NCBI RefSeq assembly: GCF_000717915.1
Contig: NZ_JOCX01000038.1
Coordinates: 1 to 42,824, forward strand
DNA: 42,824 bases
Direction: 5' to 3'
Source: Streptomyces sp. NRRL S-244
GTDB lineage: Bacteria; Actinomycetota; Actinomycetes; Streptomycetales; Streptomycetaceae
Shown: in pieces, positions 16,113 to 25,392 of the stretch
Numbering within the stretch: the stretch's first letter is position 1
Layout of the letters: every line of letters starts with the position of its first letter
Notes under the pieces: model-generated
The model's database searches: none
Seen by the model: only the letters and a program-made list of their open reading frames with translations
What the model was told of the DNA's origin: nothing
Translations under genes and position numbers: made by a program

Positions 16113-16955
16113 ATGGAAACGCGTTCATTCGCCGTCGTACGCGCTCTCGTGTACCGCCGGCTCTTCAGAGGGTTCGCCGGGGTGTTCGCCGTCCTCTGGG
16201 TGGTGGCACCCGGGCCCGCGGCCAGGCCGGCCGAGGCCGCCCCGCAGCGTCAGGCGGCAGCTGCGGACGAGGAGGGACTGCGGTCGCTGTTCGCATCGGA
16301 GAACCGTGAGATCCACACGCCCGAGCGGGTGGTCGCGGTGACCTTCAACGCGGCCTGGAACGACGCCGGCCTGGAGCCCGTCCTCGACGAGCTCGCCCGC
16401 CGGCGCGCGCCCGCCACGTTCTTCCTGACCGGCGACTTCGCCGACCGATACCCGCAGGTGGTCCGGCGCATCGCGGCGGCGGGACACGGGCTGGGCAACC
16501 ACTCGTACAGCCACCCCTACTTCCGGGACCTCACCGCTACGGGAAGACGCGATGAAGTCCGGGCAGCGGACCGGGCCCTGCGCACGGCGGGTGCGGGAGG
16601 GGCCCTCACCCCCTTCTTCCGGTTCCCCTACAGCGAGACCAGCCCCGCGCACATCACGGAGGTCAACGCACTCGGCTTCGCGGACATCGAGTTCACCACC
16701 GACACCAACGGGTGGATGGGCACCCAGGGCGGCATGACCGTGGACCGGGCCGTGAGCCGGGCGCTCGACGCGCTGCGCCCGGGAGCGATCCTTCAGATGC
16801 ACGTCGGTGCGCGCGAGGGCGGTACGGAGGTGCTCGACGCCCAGGCCCTGCCACTGATCCTCGACGCGATCAGCGCCCGCGGCTACCGCGTCATCGACCT
16901 CCGCGCACTCCTCACCGCACCCCCGGCCCCCACTACGCTCGGGCCGGTGCCATGA
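16113..16955 (+). CDS. Secreted polysaccharide deacetylase-like protein (NodB domain, altered motif 1)
   Basis: 280 aa. An N-terminal hydrophobic stretch (about 10-45, ending ARPAEAAPQ) looks like a signal peptide, so the protein is exported. The NodB domain follows from about residue 70: motif 1 reads VTFNAAWND where active enzymes have TFDD; motif 2 is NHSYSHP (metal-binding His pair); motif 3 is FFRFPYSE; then TDTNGWMG; and motif 5 is ILQMHVG. Family role: removal of N- or O-acetyl groups from peptidoglycan or chitin-like polymers. The Asp-to-Asn change at motif 1 resembles the YlxY-type branch and may reduce activity. Start ATG 16113 has only a weak ribosome site. Confidence 0.85.
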   Translation: METRSFAVVRALVYRRLFRGFAGVFAVLWVVAPGPAARPAEAAPQRQAAAADEEGLRSLFASENREIHTPERVVAVTFNAAWNDAGLEPVLDELARRRAPATFFLTGDFADRYPQVVRRIAAAGHGLGNHSYSHPYFRDLTATGRRDEVRAADRALRTAGAGGALTPFFRFPYSETSPAHITEVNALGFADIEFTTDTNGWMGTQGGMTVDRAVSRALDALRPGAILQMHVGAREGGTEVLDAQALPLILDAISARGYRVIDLRALLTAPPAPTTLGPVP

Positions 16956-16977
16956 CCGGACCCGTGCCGTGACCGAG

Positions 16978-17018
16978 ACGGCCCCGGGCCGCAGCGCGTG
17001 GCTGCGGCCCGGGGCCGT
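16978..17018. terminator. Bidirectional terminator hairpin
   Basis: A perfect 17-bp stem (16978-16994 with 17002-17018) closes a 7-base loop between two convergent genes, the deacetylase ending at 16955 and the YhgE-like gene ending at 17046. It is followed by TT on each side. This is the strongest hairpin noted in the window. Confidence 0.85.
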
Positions 17019-17045
17019 TGCGGAAGGGTGCCCGTGGCGGGCGCC

Positions 17046-18416
17046 TCAGGCCGTGGCGTTCGCCTCGGCCCCGGGGAGCCCGGGGGTTTCGGCCGGGGCC
17101 GGGGCCTCGGACTCGGCGCCGGGCCGCGGGATGCGGTGCAGCCCGCGGCGGTCGTAGAAACGGGTGACGGCGAAGCCGAAGACCAGCGCGGCGACGAGGG
17201 CGATACCCATCGAGGCCCAGGCCCGGCTCAGGCCCGCGTCGGCCTGGGCGCCGTAGTAGAGGATGGAGCGCATGCCCTCGGTGATCTGGCGCAGCGGCTC
17301 GAAGTCGGCGAGGGCCCGGAAGAACCCGGGCAGCGCCTGGAGCGGCACGGTCGCGCCGGAGGAGGGGACGGCCATCGCGACGAAGACGATGGTGGCCAGC
17401 AGCATGCCCGGGGTGCCGAACGCGGCGAACAGGGCCAGGCTGCCGATGCCGACGACGGCGATGGTGGCGACGGAGTAGAGCCACAGCAGGCCGAGGTGGG
17501 AGGCGTCCATGTCGAGGATCTTGACGGTGGCGACCTCGACCAGGGTGCCCATCACGAGCGACGTGCCGAGCATCAGCGCCATGCCGACGGCCAGGGTGCG
17601 GACGCGGCTGGTGTGCTGGACGGGCTCGCGCTTGCGGACCGGGCCGTAGTCGGTGTGCAGGTAGCCGAGGGCCGTGTCGACCTGGGAGTTGACCAGGTTG
17701 GCGCCGAGCATGCCGCAGACGACGAGGACCAGCGCGTAGTAGAAGGCGCTCAGGCCCAGGGCGCTGCGGGAGCCGACGGGGTGGCCGTCGGCGACGGTGA
17801 CGGTCACGGGGTCGGCCAGCTTGAGCTGGGCGGCCGTCGGGAGCGGGGTCTTCTGGGCCGCGGCCTGCTTGAGGAGCTCCTGGCCGAGCTGGGCGGAGGC
17901 GGCGTGGGCGGCCTTCTGCGCGGCCTGGGAGGACATGGAGGAGCCGATGCTGCCGGCCGACTGGTTGGTCAGCACGGTCAGGGTGGGAGGGGTGGCCTTG
18001 CCCTGCGGGGCGGACGGCGGGGCGGACTGCGACGCGGACGGCGGCGCGCCGAGCGCGGTCACCGTGGCACTGAAGTCCTGGGGTATGACGAGGGCGCCGA
18101 AGACCTTGCCCCGGCCGAGCCGCTTGTCGGCCTCCTCGCGGCTGACGACCTGCCAGTCGATGCTCTTGTCGCTCTTGGCGGCCTTCTGGATGCCCGCGAC
18201 GATCTGCTCGCCCATGTTGACGTGGCGGCCGCCCGCGTCGGCGCCGCTGTCTGCGTTGACCAGGGCCACGGGCAGGTCGCGCAGGTTGCCCTTGGGGTTG
18301 ACGTTGCCGCCGACGTACAGCAGGGCGAACAACATCGAGACGACTGCGGCGATGAGTCCCGTTCCGATCCACAGCCGGGGTCGGCGGAGCACGGAGGGGT
18401 GTGTGGACTGGGGCAT
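17046..18416 (-). CDS. YhgE/Pip-like ABC-2-type membrane protein
   Basis: 456 aa from ATG 18416 (GGAG upstream). Topology: one N-terminal helix (LWIGTGLIAAVVSMLFALLYVGG), a large extracytoplasmic domain with the family motif LPVALVNADSGA and VVSREEADKRLGRGKVFGALVIP, then about five C-terminal helices (YYALVLVVCGMLGANLVN onwards). This is the YhgE/ABC-2 membrane architecture, found in efflux and ESX-linked proteins. The central region has a Ser/Ala/Pro-rich linker (about 165-195). It faces a MerR gene across a promoter whose -35/-10 gap holds a long dyad, so it is likely a MerR-controlled export or stress component. The substrate is unknown. Confidence 0.8.
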   Translation of the reverse strand: MPQSTHPSVLRRPRLWIGTGLIAAVVSMLFALLYVGGNVNPKGNLRDLPVALVNADSGADAGGRHVNMGEQIVAGIQKAAKSDKSIDWQVVSREEADKRLGRGKVFGALVIPQDFSATVTALGAPPSASQSAPPSAPQGKATPPTLTVLTNQSAGSIGSSMSSQAAQKAAHAASAQLGQELLKQAAAQKTPLPTAAQLKLADPVTVTVADGHPVGSRSALGLSAFYYALVLVVCGMLGANLVNSQVDTALGYLHTDYGPVRKREPVQHTSRVRTLAVGMALMLGTSLVMGTLVEVATVKILDMDASHLGLLWLYSVATIAVVGIGSLALFAAFGTPGMLLATIVFVAMAVPSSGATVPLQALPGFFRALADFEPLRQITEGMRSILYYGAQADAGLSRAWASMGIALVAALVFGFAVTRFYDRRGLHRIPRPGAESEAPAPAETPGLPGAEANATA

Positions 18417-18438
18417 CGATTCTCCGGTGCGGCGGCGT

Positions 18439-18487
18439 TTCCTAGCTGGATACTCAAGGTATCCAGTCACTGGATAGTGGCAGTATC
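18439..18487. promoter_or_regulatory. MerR-type operator/promoter between yhgE-like and merR genes
   Basis: CTGGATAC-5-GTATCCAG (18446-18466) is a perfect 8-bp-arm dyad. On the minus strand it lies between TGACTG (-35, 18464-18469) and TAGGAA (-10, 18439-18444) with a 19-bp spacer, the overlong spacing that MerR activators correct by twisting DNA. A second, weaker dyad CTGGATA...GTATC lies at 18470-18487 towards the merR gene and may serve autoregulation. Confidence 0.7.
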
Positions 18488-18548
18488 TTGTTGTGGTGTC
18501 CAATCGCCGATGACGGGCACCGGACCGCATGACCAGCAGGGAAGCCCT

Positions 18549-19259
18549 ATGAAGATCTCGGAGCTCAGCCGACGCACCGGCGTGCCGGTCGCCAGCATCA
18601 AGTACTTCCGGCGGCAAGGCCTGTTGCCCGCGGGGCGGGCGACCGCCGCGACCCTGGCCGAGTACGGCGAGGAGCACGCGCAGCGGCTGCGGCTGATCAA
18701 GGCGCTCACCACGCTCGGCGGTCTGTCGATCGCAGCCACCCGCGAGGTGCTCGGGGCCGTCGACCAGGCCCATTCCTCGGAGGGCGCCCTCGGGGCGGTG
18801 AGCTACGCCCTTCCGGTGCCGATGGCCACCCAGAGCGCCGCGGGCCCCGAGGAGGAGGCCGGGGCCGAGGCCGAGGCCGGGGCCGCCGCCGGGGCCGAGG
18901 TGGCGGAGCTGCTCACCGCCCTGGACTGGCGGGCACCCGACACCTCACCGCACGTGCAGGGCCTCACGTCGGCGCTGAAGGAACTGCGGCGGCTGGACGC
19001 CCGGTACGCCCCCGGAGAGCTCGCCGCCTACGCGAGGCTGGCCGAGTCGGTGGCCCATCTGGACCTGGAGCGGGCGGCGGGCACCGAAGACCCGGTGGCC
19101 TTGGCCGAGCGGGCCGTCATCGTCTTCGCGATCTGCGCGCCCGTCTTCGAGCTGCTGCGCCGCCTCGCCCAGGAGAACCAGGTCCGGCGCCGCGTCGCGG
19201 ACGAACCGGATCGGGCCGGACGGCCTCGGACCGGACCGGACCGAGCGGTCACGGCGTGA
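18549..19259 (+). CDS. MerR-family transcriptional regulator
   Basis: 236 aa. The N-terminal winged HTH reads MKISELSRRTGVPVASIKYFRRQGLLP with wing and YGEEHAQRLRLIKAL, as in MerR_1. An Ala/Glu-rich linker (about 98-118) leads to a helical C-terminal domain of about 110 residues that lacks the cysteines of metal sensors, so an organic effector is more likely. The GGGAAG site and ATG 18549 are well placed. Divergent from the YhgE-like gene with a shared dyad-rich promoter. Its 3' end overlaps the convergent lipase gene by 11 bp. Confidence 0.9.
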   Translation: MKISELSRRTGVPVASIKYFRRQGLLPAGRATAATLAEYGEEHAQRLRLIKALTTLGGLSIAATREVLGAVDQAHSSEGALGAVSYALPVPMATQSAAGPEEEAGAEAEAGAAAGAEVAELLTALDWRAPDTSPHVQGLTSALKELRRLDARYAPGELAAYARLAESVAHLDLERAAGTEDPVALAERAVIVFAICAPVFELLRRLAQENQVRRRVADEPDRAGRPRTGPDRAVTA

Positions 19260-20598
19260 CGGTCGGCTTCTCCGGCTCCAGCGAGTTGCCCGCGGGGATC
19301 CTGCCGCAGCTGGTGGGGGCGGTCCTGCCCGCGAAGCGGTCGTCCAGCCAGGCCATGGCGCGCGGCGCCCAGTACGGCATGGCTCCGACGTGGCTGAGCA
19401 GGCCGTACTGCTCGTACTTGATCGAGTTGTTGCCGGCGGCGCAGTACTGCCGGGCCAGCGCCCGTACGTCCCCGGCGACCATGACGCCGTCACCCGTGCC
19501 GATGCCCGGCGGGCTGTTGAACGTTCCCTCGGCCCAGCCCGCGTTCCCCTGCCCGATGAACCCCGGGACGGTCGGGGTGGCGGCCTGACCCAGATTGATC
19601 TTGTTGACCGCCGCGACGAAGGGCGGAATGGAGTTCGGGTCCTTGTACTCCGGCTTCGCCATGTCCTTCCACGTCATCCCCGGGTGGCGGCCCAGCGCAT
19701 CGACGATCGATCCGCGTTCGAGATCCTTGACGACCTCGAGGCCCTTCGCGCTCAGGTAGGGGGTGAGGTCGATGCCGTACGAGCGCGAGACGCCTATCAG
19801 CGCCATCGGAATCACCCCGTTCCACGCCAGGGCGCCGTCGACGTACCTGAGGTTGTGCGCGGGGGCGACGAGCAGCCCGCCCTCGGCGAAGCCGACCAGC
19901 TGCGCGTTCACCTCGGGCGCGTACGCGGGGGCGAGGGCCGACGTCCAGTTGGTGGCGATGGCTCCGCCGGAGTAGCCGAACAGGCCGAACTTCGTACCGG
20001 AATGCAGCCCGGTCTCCTCGGTGCGGATGCCGGCACGGATCGAGTCCAGAGTGTTGGTCCCGTACTCCGGGCCGGCCGCGAAGTCGGCGTTCTGGCCCTC
20101 GGTGTCCGGGATGACCAGGTCGTAGCCCTTGAGCAACAGCGGCGCCAGGATGAGGGATTCGCCATTGGCGATGACGCCGCCGAGGGAGACGCCGCCGGCG
20201 ATGGCCCGGGAGGGACCGTCCTCCGGGCTGAGGGAATCGTAGAACGACTGGTACGACACCGCCTTGCTGCCGTCACCGTGGGGGCTGCGGACCACGGTGG
20301 TCACGTTGGCCGAGGGCCTGCCCTGGGCGTCGGTCGTGCGGTAGAGCAGCTGGATGGCCTTCAACGGCGTCGGGATGCCGAAGATGTGGTAGTTCAGCGT
20401 GCGCTTCTTCAGGACGTCGCCCGGCCGGTACGAGGACAGCGGCTTGCTGCCGTCCTCGTACCGGTAGAACGGGTCGGGCGCCGCGGTGGCCGCCCCGGCA
20501 CCGGCAGCGGGCGCGGCCACCGCTGCGGGCGCCGCGCCGACGACGACGACGGCGGTCACGATGGCGGTGGACAGCAGAGCAGTGGTTCTCCGGTTCAT
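19249..20598 (-). CDS. Secreted lipase (LIP family alpha/beta hydrolase)
   Basis: 449 aa. Sec signal peptide 1-28 (MNRRTTALLSTAIVTAVVVVG..AAVAA). The mature part follows the secretory lipase (LIP, Candida-type/actinobacterial) pattern: DPFYRYEDGSKPLSSYRPGD, YDLVIPDTEGQ, nucleophile elbow GYSGGA, and a late SHVGAMPYWAPRAMAWLDDRF region with the catalytic His. One Cys pair near the C-terminus (QYCAAG, TSCGR) could form a disulfide. It is predicted to be an extracellular triacylglycerol or ester lipase. The ATG at 20598 has GGGGGAG upstream, and the promoter region holds tandem TTAC/GTAA palindromes. Confidence 0.9.
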   Translation of the reverse strand: MNRRTTALLSTAIVTAVVVVGAAPAAVAAPAAGAGAATAAPDPFYRYEDGSKPLSSYRPGDVLKKRTLNYHIFGIPTPLKAIQLLYRTTDAQGRPSANVTTVVRSPHGDGSKAVSYQSFYDSLSPEDGPSRAIAGGVSLGGVIANGESLILAPLLLKGYDLVIPDTEGQNADFAAGPEYGTNTLDSIRAGIRTEETGLHSGTKFGLFGYSGGAIATNWTSALAPAYAPEVNAQLVGFAEGGLLVAPAHNLRYVDGALAWNGVIPMALIGVSRSYGIDLTPYLSAKGLEVVKDLERGSIVDALGRHPGMTWKDMAKPEYKDPNSIPPFVAAVNKINLGQAATPTVPGFIGQGNAGWAEGTFNSPPGIGTGDGVMVAGDVRALARQYCAAGNNSIKYEQYGLLSHVGAMPYWAPRAMAWLDDRFAGRTAPTSCGRIPAGNSLEPEKPTVTP

Positions 20599-20628
20599 TA
20601 CTCCCCCGAGTGTCGAGCCGCAGCGGCT

Positions 20629-20656
20629 TTACCTGACGGTAACTTACTGGAGGTAA
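20629..20656. promoter_or_regulatory. Tandem palindromes upstream of the lipase gene
   Basis: TTACC-4-GGTAA (20629-20642) and TTAC-5-GTAA (20644-20656) sit one base apart, 31 bp before the lipase start. Adjacent dyads of this size suggest cooperative binding by a dimeric TetR-type regulator. No such regulator is next door, so a distant one is implied. Confidence 0.5.
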
Positions 20657-20705
20657 CGCCGTTTCACATAGGCGTGCCACCATGGTTTTCAGAGAGCCGT
20701 TCGAT

Positions 20706-21359
20706 TCAGCTGCGGCCGTGCGGGGCGCCGTACCAGCGCCAGTCGGTCCGGCGGGAGCGATCGGGCGCCTCGACGCGTCCGGTGGCCCACAGCAAGGTCG
20801 ACCACGGGGTACCGACGACGGTCACGTCGGGGAACAAGCGCGCGAGGGCCCGCTCGCTCAAGTCCTGCGCGGGCTCCCTGTATCGGTCCAGGCCCTGGGT
20901 GATGTCGTGGGTGTGGACCAGTGTCTCGACGACGCCCATGGCTGCGAAGCCCTCCGGGTCGGAGGCTCCGAAGACGTGTGGGGCCAAGGTGGTCGGGGGC
21001 GCGGTGTCCACGGCGGCTGCGAGCAGTCCGCCGCAAGCCTCCACGACGGTCAGGAGCCCCTCCGGCCCTGCCTCGCGGTCTGCGAAGATGACGTTGGCCG
21101 GGCCATCGGTTCGATCGCGGGAAACGCGCAGCGGGACGCGCGGCACTCCCATGGGCTGCGCGAGCCCGAACCGCAGTGCGTAGGTGAGCAGGTCATCCGC
21201 GAGGTGGTCAAGGGTCTCCCAGCGCGTCCACTCCAAGTCCCCGGCCCGTTCGTGCCATTGGGCGGCGGGGATGCCTTCGAGGGCATCGAGGCAGTGGGCG
21301 ACGGCTCGGCGTACGTGCGTTCCCGACACCGACGTGTGCGGTTCTCCGGACTGTGGCAT
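20706..21359 (-). CDS. Mycothiol-dependent maleylpyruvate isomerase-like / DinB-fold protein
   Basis: 217 aa. A four-helix-bundle N-terminus with WTRWETLDHLADDLLTYA, a middle VETLVHTHDITQGL (conserved metal-binding His region) and a terminal LLWATGRVEAPDR match the TIGR03083-like family of actinobacterial DinB proteins. Characterised members use mycothiol to isomerise maleylpyruvate; most, including this one, have no assigned substrate. Probably cytosolic. It lies upstream of the lipase on the same strand but 107 bp away with separate control signals. Confidence 0.75.
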   Translation of the reverse strand: MPQSGEPHTSVSGTHVRRAVAHCLDALEGIPAAQWHERAGDLEWTRWETLDHLADDLLTYALRFGLAQPMGVPRVPLRVSRDRTDGPANVIFADREAGPEGLLTVVEACGGLLAAAVDTAPPTTLAPHVFGASDPEGFAAMGVVETLVHTHDITQGLDRYREPAQDLSERALARLFPDVTVVGTPWSTLLWATGRVEAPDRSRRTDWRWYGAPHGRS

Positions 21360-21421
21360 GCGGAGGAGCCTACAAAGCCGGGCCGAGCGCCTGGAAAGTG
21401 GTGGTCCGCCCCCTCCCGGCA

Positions 21422-21453
21422 GGATGCAGCCGGATGCAGGCCGGATGCAGGCC
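21422..21453 (+). repeat. Short tandem repeat, about three copies of GGATGCAGGCC
   Basis: Units begin at 21422, 21432 and 21443; the first is one base shorter. They lie in the 163-bp gap between the divergent maleylpyruvate-isomerase-like and kinase genes. Replication slippage or a regulator array are both possible. Confidence 0.55.
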
Positions 21454-21522
21454 GGCGCTCGGCTGACACCGGGTGGGGGCGGGCTCTAGGTTCTCCCGTA
21501 GGCGATTGCACTCGGGGGGACC

Positions 21523-23060
<1,538 letters not shown>

Positions 23061-23067
<7 letters not shown>

Positions 23068-24299
23068 CCGATCGTCGCCACCGCCGCGCCCTCGCTGCAT
23101 GACGAGTGCGCCAGGACGCGGTGGCGGCGGGTCGGCAGGAGCATCGTCGGGTGCGCGATGGTCCAGGCCGTGGACGCGCAGATGAACTCCTTGATGCGGG
23201 CGCCGGCCCGGCCCGTGATGACGGTGGACGTCATCCTGTCCTCGGGGGTCACGCGCTGGAGGATTCCGTCGCGGCGTCCGAGGCTGATGCACTGGGCGGC
23301 GTAGCCGATCGGCTTCTCGGGGACTTTGCGGCCGGTCAGGCGCGCGGCGAGGGCGTCGGCGGCCTGCCACGCCATCGGGTTGGCCGTGGCGCAGGCCATC
23401 CGCAGTGCCGCGCCGCCCGCGCCCTCGGCGAACGCGGCGTCGCCGACGGCGTACACATCGGGGTGCGAGACCGAGCGCATGGTGCCGTCGACCACGATCC
23501 GCCCGGTGTCCGACACCTCCAGGGTGGTGGCCGCCGCGATCGGGTGGACGGCGAAGCCCGCGGTCCACACGGTGACCTGGGCCGGGAGCCGCCCGGCCGC
23601 GGCTGCGCCCGTGCCGCTGCCGGTCCCGGCGCCGGTCCCGGTTACCACGTGGTCCGTTTCGACACGCGTGACGTCGGCCCCCTCGTGGACCGTGACGCCG
23701 AGCCGCTCGAGGACCACGCGCAGGTGGCGCTGCGCCTTGTCGCTGAGCCAGCCGCCCACGCCGTCGCGGGCGGCGATGGCGACCCGGAGGTCCGGGCGCG
23801 CCTCGGCGATCTCGGTGGCCGCTTCGATGCCGGTCAGGCCGCCGCCGACGACCAGCACGGTGCCCTCGGGCTCCAGCTCGCCCAGGCGGGCGCGCAGCCG
23901 CAGGGCGTCCTGCTTCCCGGCGATGTTGTGGGCGTACTCGGAGACACCGGGGACGGCGTGGTCGGCGTTCGTGCTGCCGAGGGCGTACACGAGGGTGTCG
24001 TACGCGAGGGTGTCGGCGCCGTTCTCGCCGGTGAGGTCGACGGTCTTGCGGTCGGCGTCGACCGCGGTGACCCAGGCCGGCCGGACCCGCACGCCGGTGC
24101 CCTCGTACACCGCGCGCAGCGGGCGGCGCGGCAGGTCCTGGCCGCTCGCGAGCTGGTGCAGACGGATGCGCTCGACGAAGTCGGGGTCGCCGTTGACCAG
24201 GGTGATCTCGACGTCGTCGCGGTGCAGCCTCTTGGCGAGACGGCCCGCGGTGACGGCTCCGGCGTACCCGGCTCCCAGGACGACGATGCGGTGCTTCAT
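23061..24299 (-). CDS. FAD/NAD(P)H oxidoreductase, NDH-2-like
   Basis: 412 aa. FAD site VVLGAGYAGA (GxGxxG, 9-14), second Rossmann site VVGGGLTGIE for NAD(P)H, and a terminal FAD-binding VYAVGDAAF motif. The arrangement fits type-II NADH dehydrogenase/AIF-like pyridine nucleotide-disulfide oxidoreductases. There is no redox CxxxxC and no clear membrane helix. A Gly/Thr run (GTGAGTGSGTG) interrupts the middle. It lies 80 bp downstream of an ECF41-type sigma gene; such sigma factors typically sit beside one carboxymuconolactone decarboxylase, oxidoreductase or epimerase gene that they transcribe, so this is the likely target. Confidence 0.87.
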
Positions 24300-24333
24300 G
24301 GCTTGCTCCTATCCGGTTGGACTCGCCTCCTGA

Positions 24334-24359
24334 ACCGGACAGCCACGCGATCCCTGACA
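24334..24359 (-). promoter_or_regulatory. Candidate ECF41-type promoter for the NDH-2-like gene
   Basis: On the minus strand TGTCAGG (24353-24359) is followed after 15 bp by CGGT (24334-24337). The ECF41 consensus is TGTCACA-n15/16-CGTC, so this is a partial match with correct spacing, about 35 bp before the oxidoreductase start, which has AGGAG. Offered as a candidate only. Confidence 0.4.
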
Positions 24360-24379
24360 GGAATCGACTGTGACGCGCG

Positions 24380-25342
24380 TCACCAGATCTCCGTGACGGG
24401 GTGATGGGGGCCGGCGGCCGCCCACTGGCGAGCGATGCGTTCCAGTTTGTCGGGGTTGACCTGGATGTGGATCGCCTCGACGCCGTCGGGCGTCGCCTCG
24501 AGGCACATGACGCCGAGGATGCGTTCGCCGCCCGCGATCAGTACGGCAGGGGCGCCGTTGACGACGGCGGCATGGAGAGCGGCGCTGCCACCCACGTAGG
24601 CCCGCTTGGCGGGGCCCGGCCGGAACAGCCCCCGCAGGTAGCGCGCGATGCCGAGCGCACCGATGACCGGGGTCCTGCGGACCCGGGCCCGGGCACCGCC
24701 GTCGGCCACGCTGACCGCGTCGTCGGTGAGCAGCCGGATGAGCGGCTCCGTGTCGCCGCTGAGGGCCGCGGCGAGGAACCCCTCCACGACCTTGCGGGCG
24801 GCGGCCGCATCGACCTCGGCGCGGGCCCGGTCGGTGGCGAGGTGCTGCTTGGCGCGGCGGTGGATCTGCTGGCAGTTCGACTCGGTCAGGTCGAGGATCT
24901 CCGCGATCTCGCGGTGCGCGTACCCGAACGCCTCGCGCAGCACGTACACGGCGCGCTCGTTGGGCGTCAGCCGTTCCATGAGGGTGAGCATCGCGAGCGA
25001 CACCGACTCGCGCTGCTCGGCGGTGTCGGCCGGCCCGAGCATCCGGTCGCCGGCCAGCACCGGCTCCGGAAGCCACTGGCCCACGTACGTTTCCCGCCGG
25101 GCGCGGGCCGAGGTGAGCTGGTTGAGGCAGATGTTGGTGACCACCTTCGTCAGCCATGCCTCGGGAATCTCGATCCGCTCCCGGTCCGCCGCGTGCCACC
25201 GCAGGAACGTGTCCTGTACCGCGTCCTCGGCATCGCCGGCCGACCCCAGCAGCCTGTAGGCGATCGCCTCCAGGCGGCCCCTGGAGCTCTCGAACACATC
25301 GGCCTCGTACGTACGGAGCAGCATCAGGCCATGATCGGCCAT
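24380..25342 (-). CDS. ECF sigma factor, ECF41 type with C-terminal SnoaL-like domain
   Basis: 320 aa from ATG 25342. Sigma-2 about 15-80 (LLGSAGDAEDAVQDTFLRW, PEAWLTKVVTNICL), sigma-4 about 118-170 (LTPNERAVYVLREAFGYAHREIAEIL). The three ECF41 hallmarks are present: linker WLPEP (90-94), DGGAR (214-218, usually DGGGK/R) and NPDKL (296-300) in the SnoaL-like extension. In this family the extension acts as a built-in regulator instead of a separate anti-sigma factor. It is downstream of a FAD monooxygenase gene (50-bp gap) and upstream of the oxidoreductase, all on one strand. The signal is unknown. Confidence 0.93.
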   Translation of the reverse strand: MADHGLMLLRTYEADVFESSRGRLEAIAYRLLGSAGDAEDAVQDTFLRWHAADRERIEIPEAWLTKVVTNICLNQLTSARARRETYVGQWLPEPVLAGDRMLGPADTAEQRESVSLAMLTLMERLTPNERAVYVLREAFGYAHREIAEILDLTESNCQQIHRRAKQHLATDRARAEVDAAAARKVVEGFLAAALSGDTEPLIRLLTDDAVSVADGGARARVRRTPVIGALGIARYLRGLFRPGPAKRAYVGGSAALHAAVVNGAPAVLIAGGERILGVMCLEATPDGVEAIHIQVNPDKLERIARQWAAAGPHHPVTEIW

Positions 25343-25392
25343 GCGCGCGGGCCCGTCCAACGGCCCCGGCCCGGTCCCCGAGCGGCACTGGA

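Noticed and set aside
13664..16955. Idea that the esterase, aquaporin and deacetylase form a cell-wall cluster
   Set aside because: Orientations alternate and each has its own signals; no shared regulation seen.
23106..24404. Plus-strand ORF opposite the NDH-2-like gene
   Set aside because: Gly/Arg/Val-rich antisense shadow with no family features.
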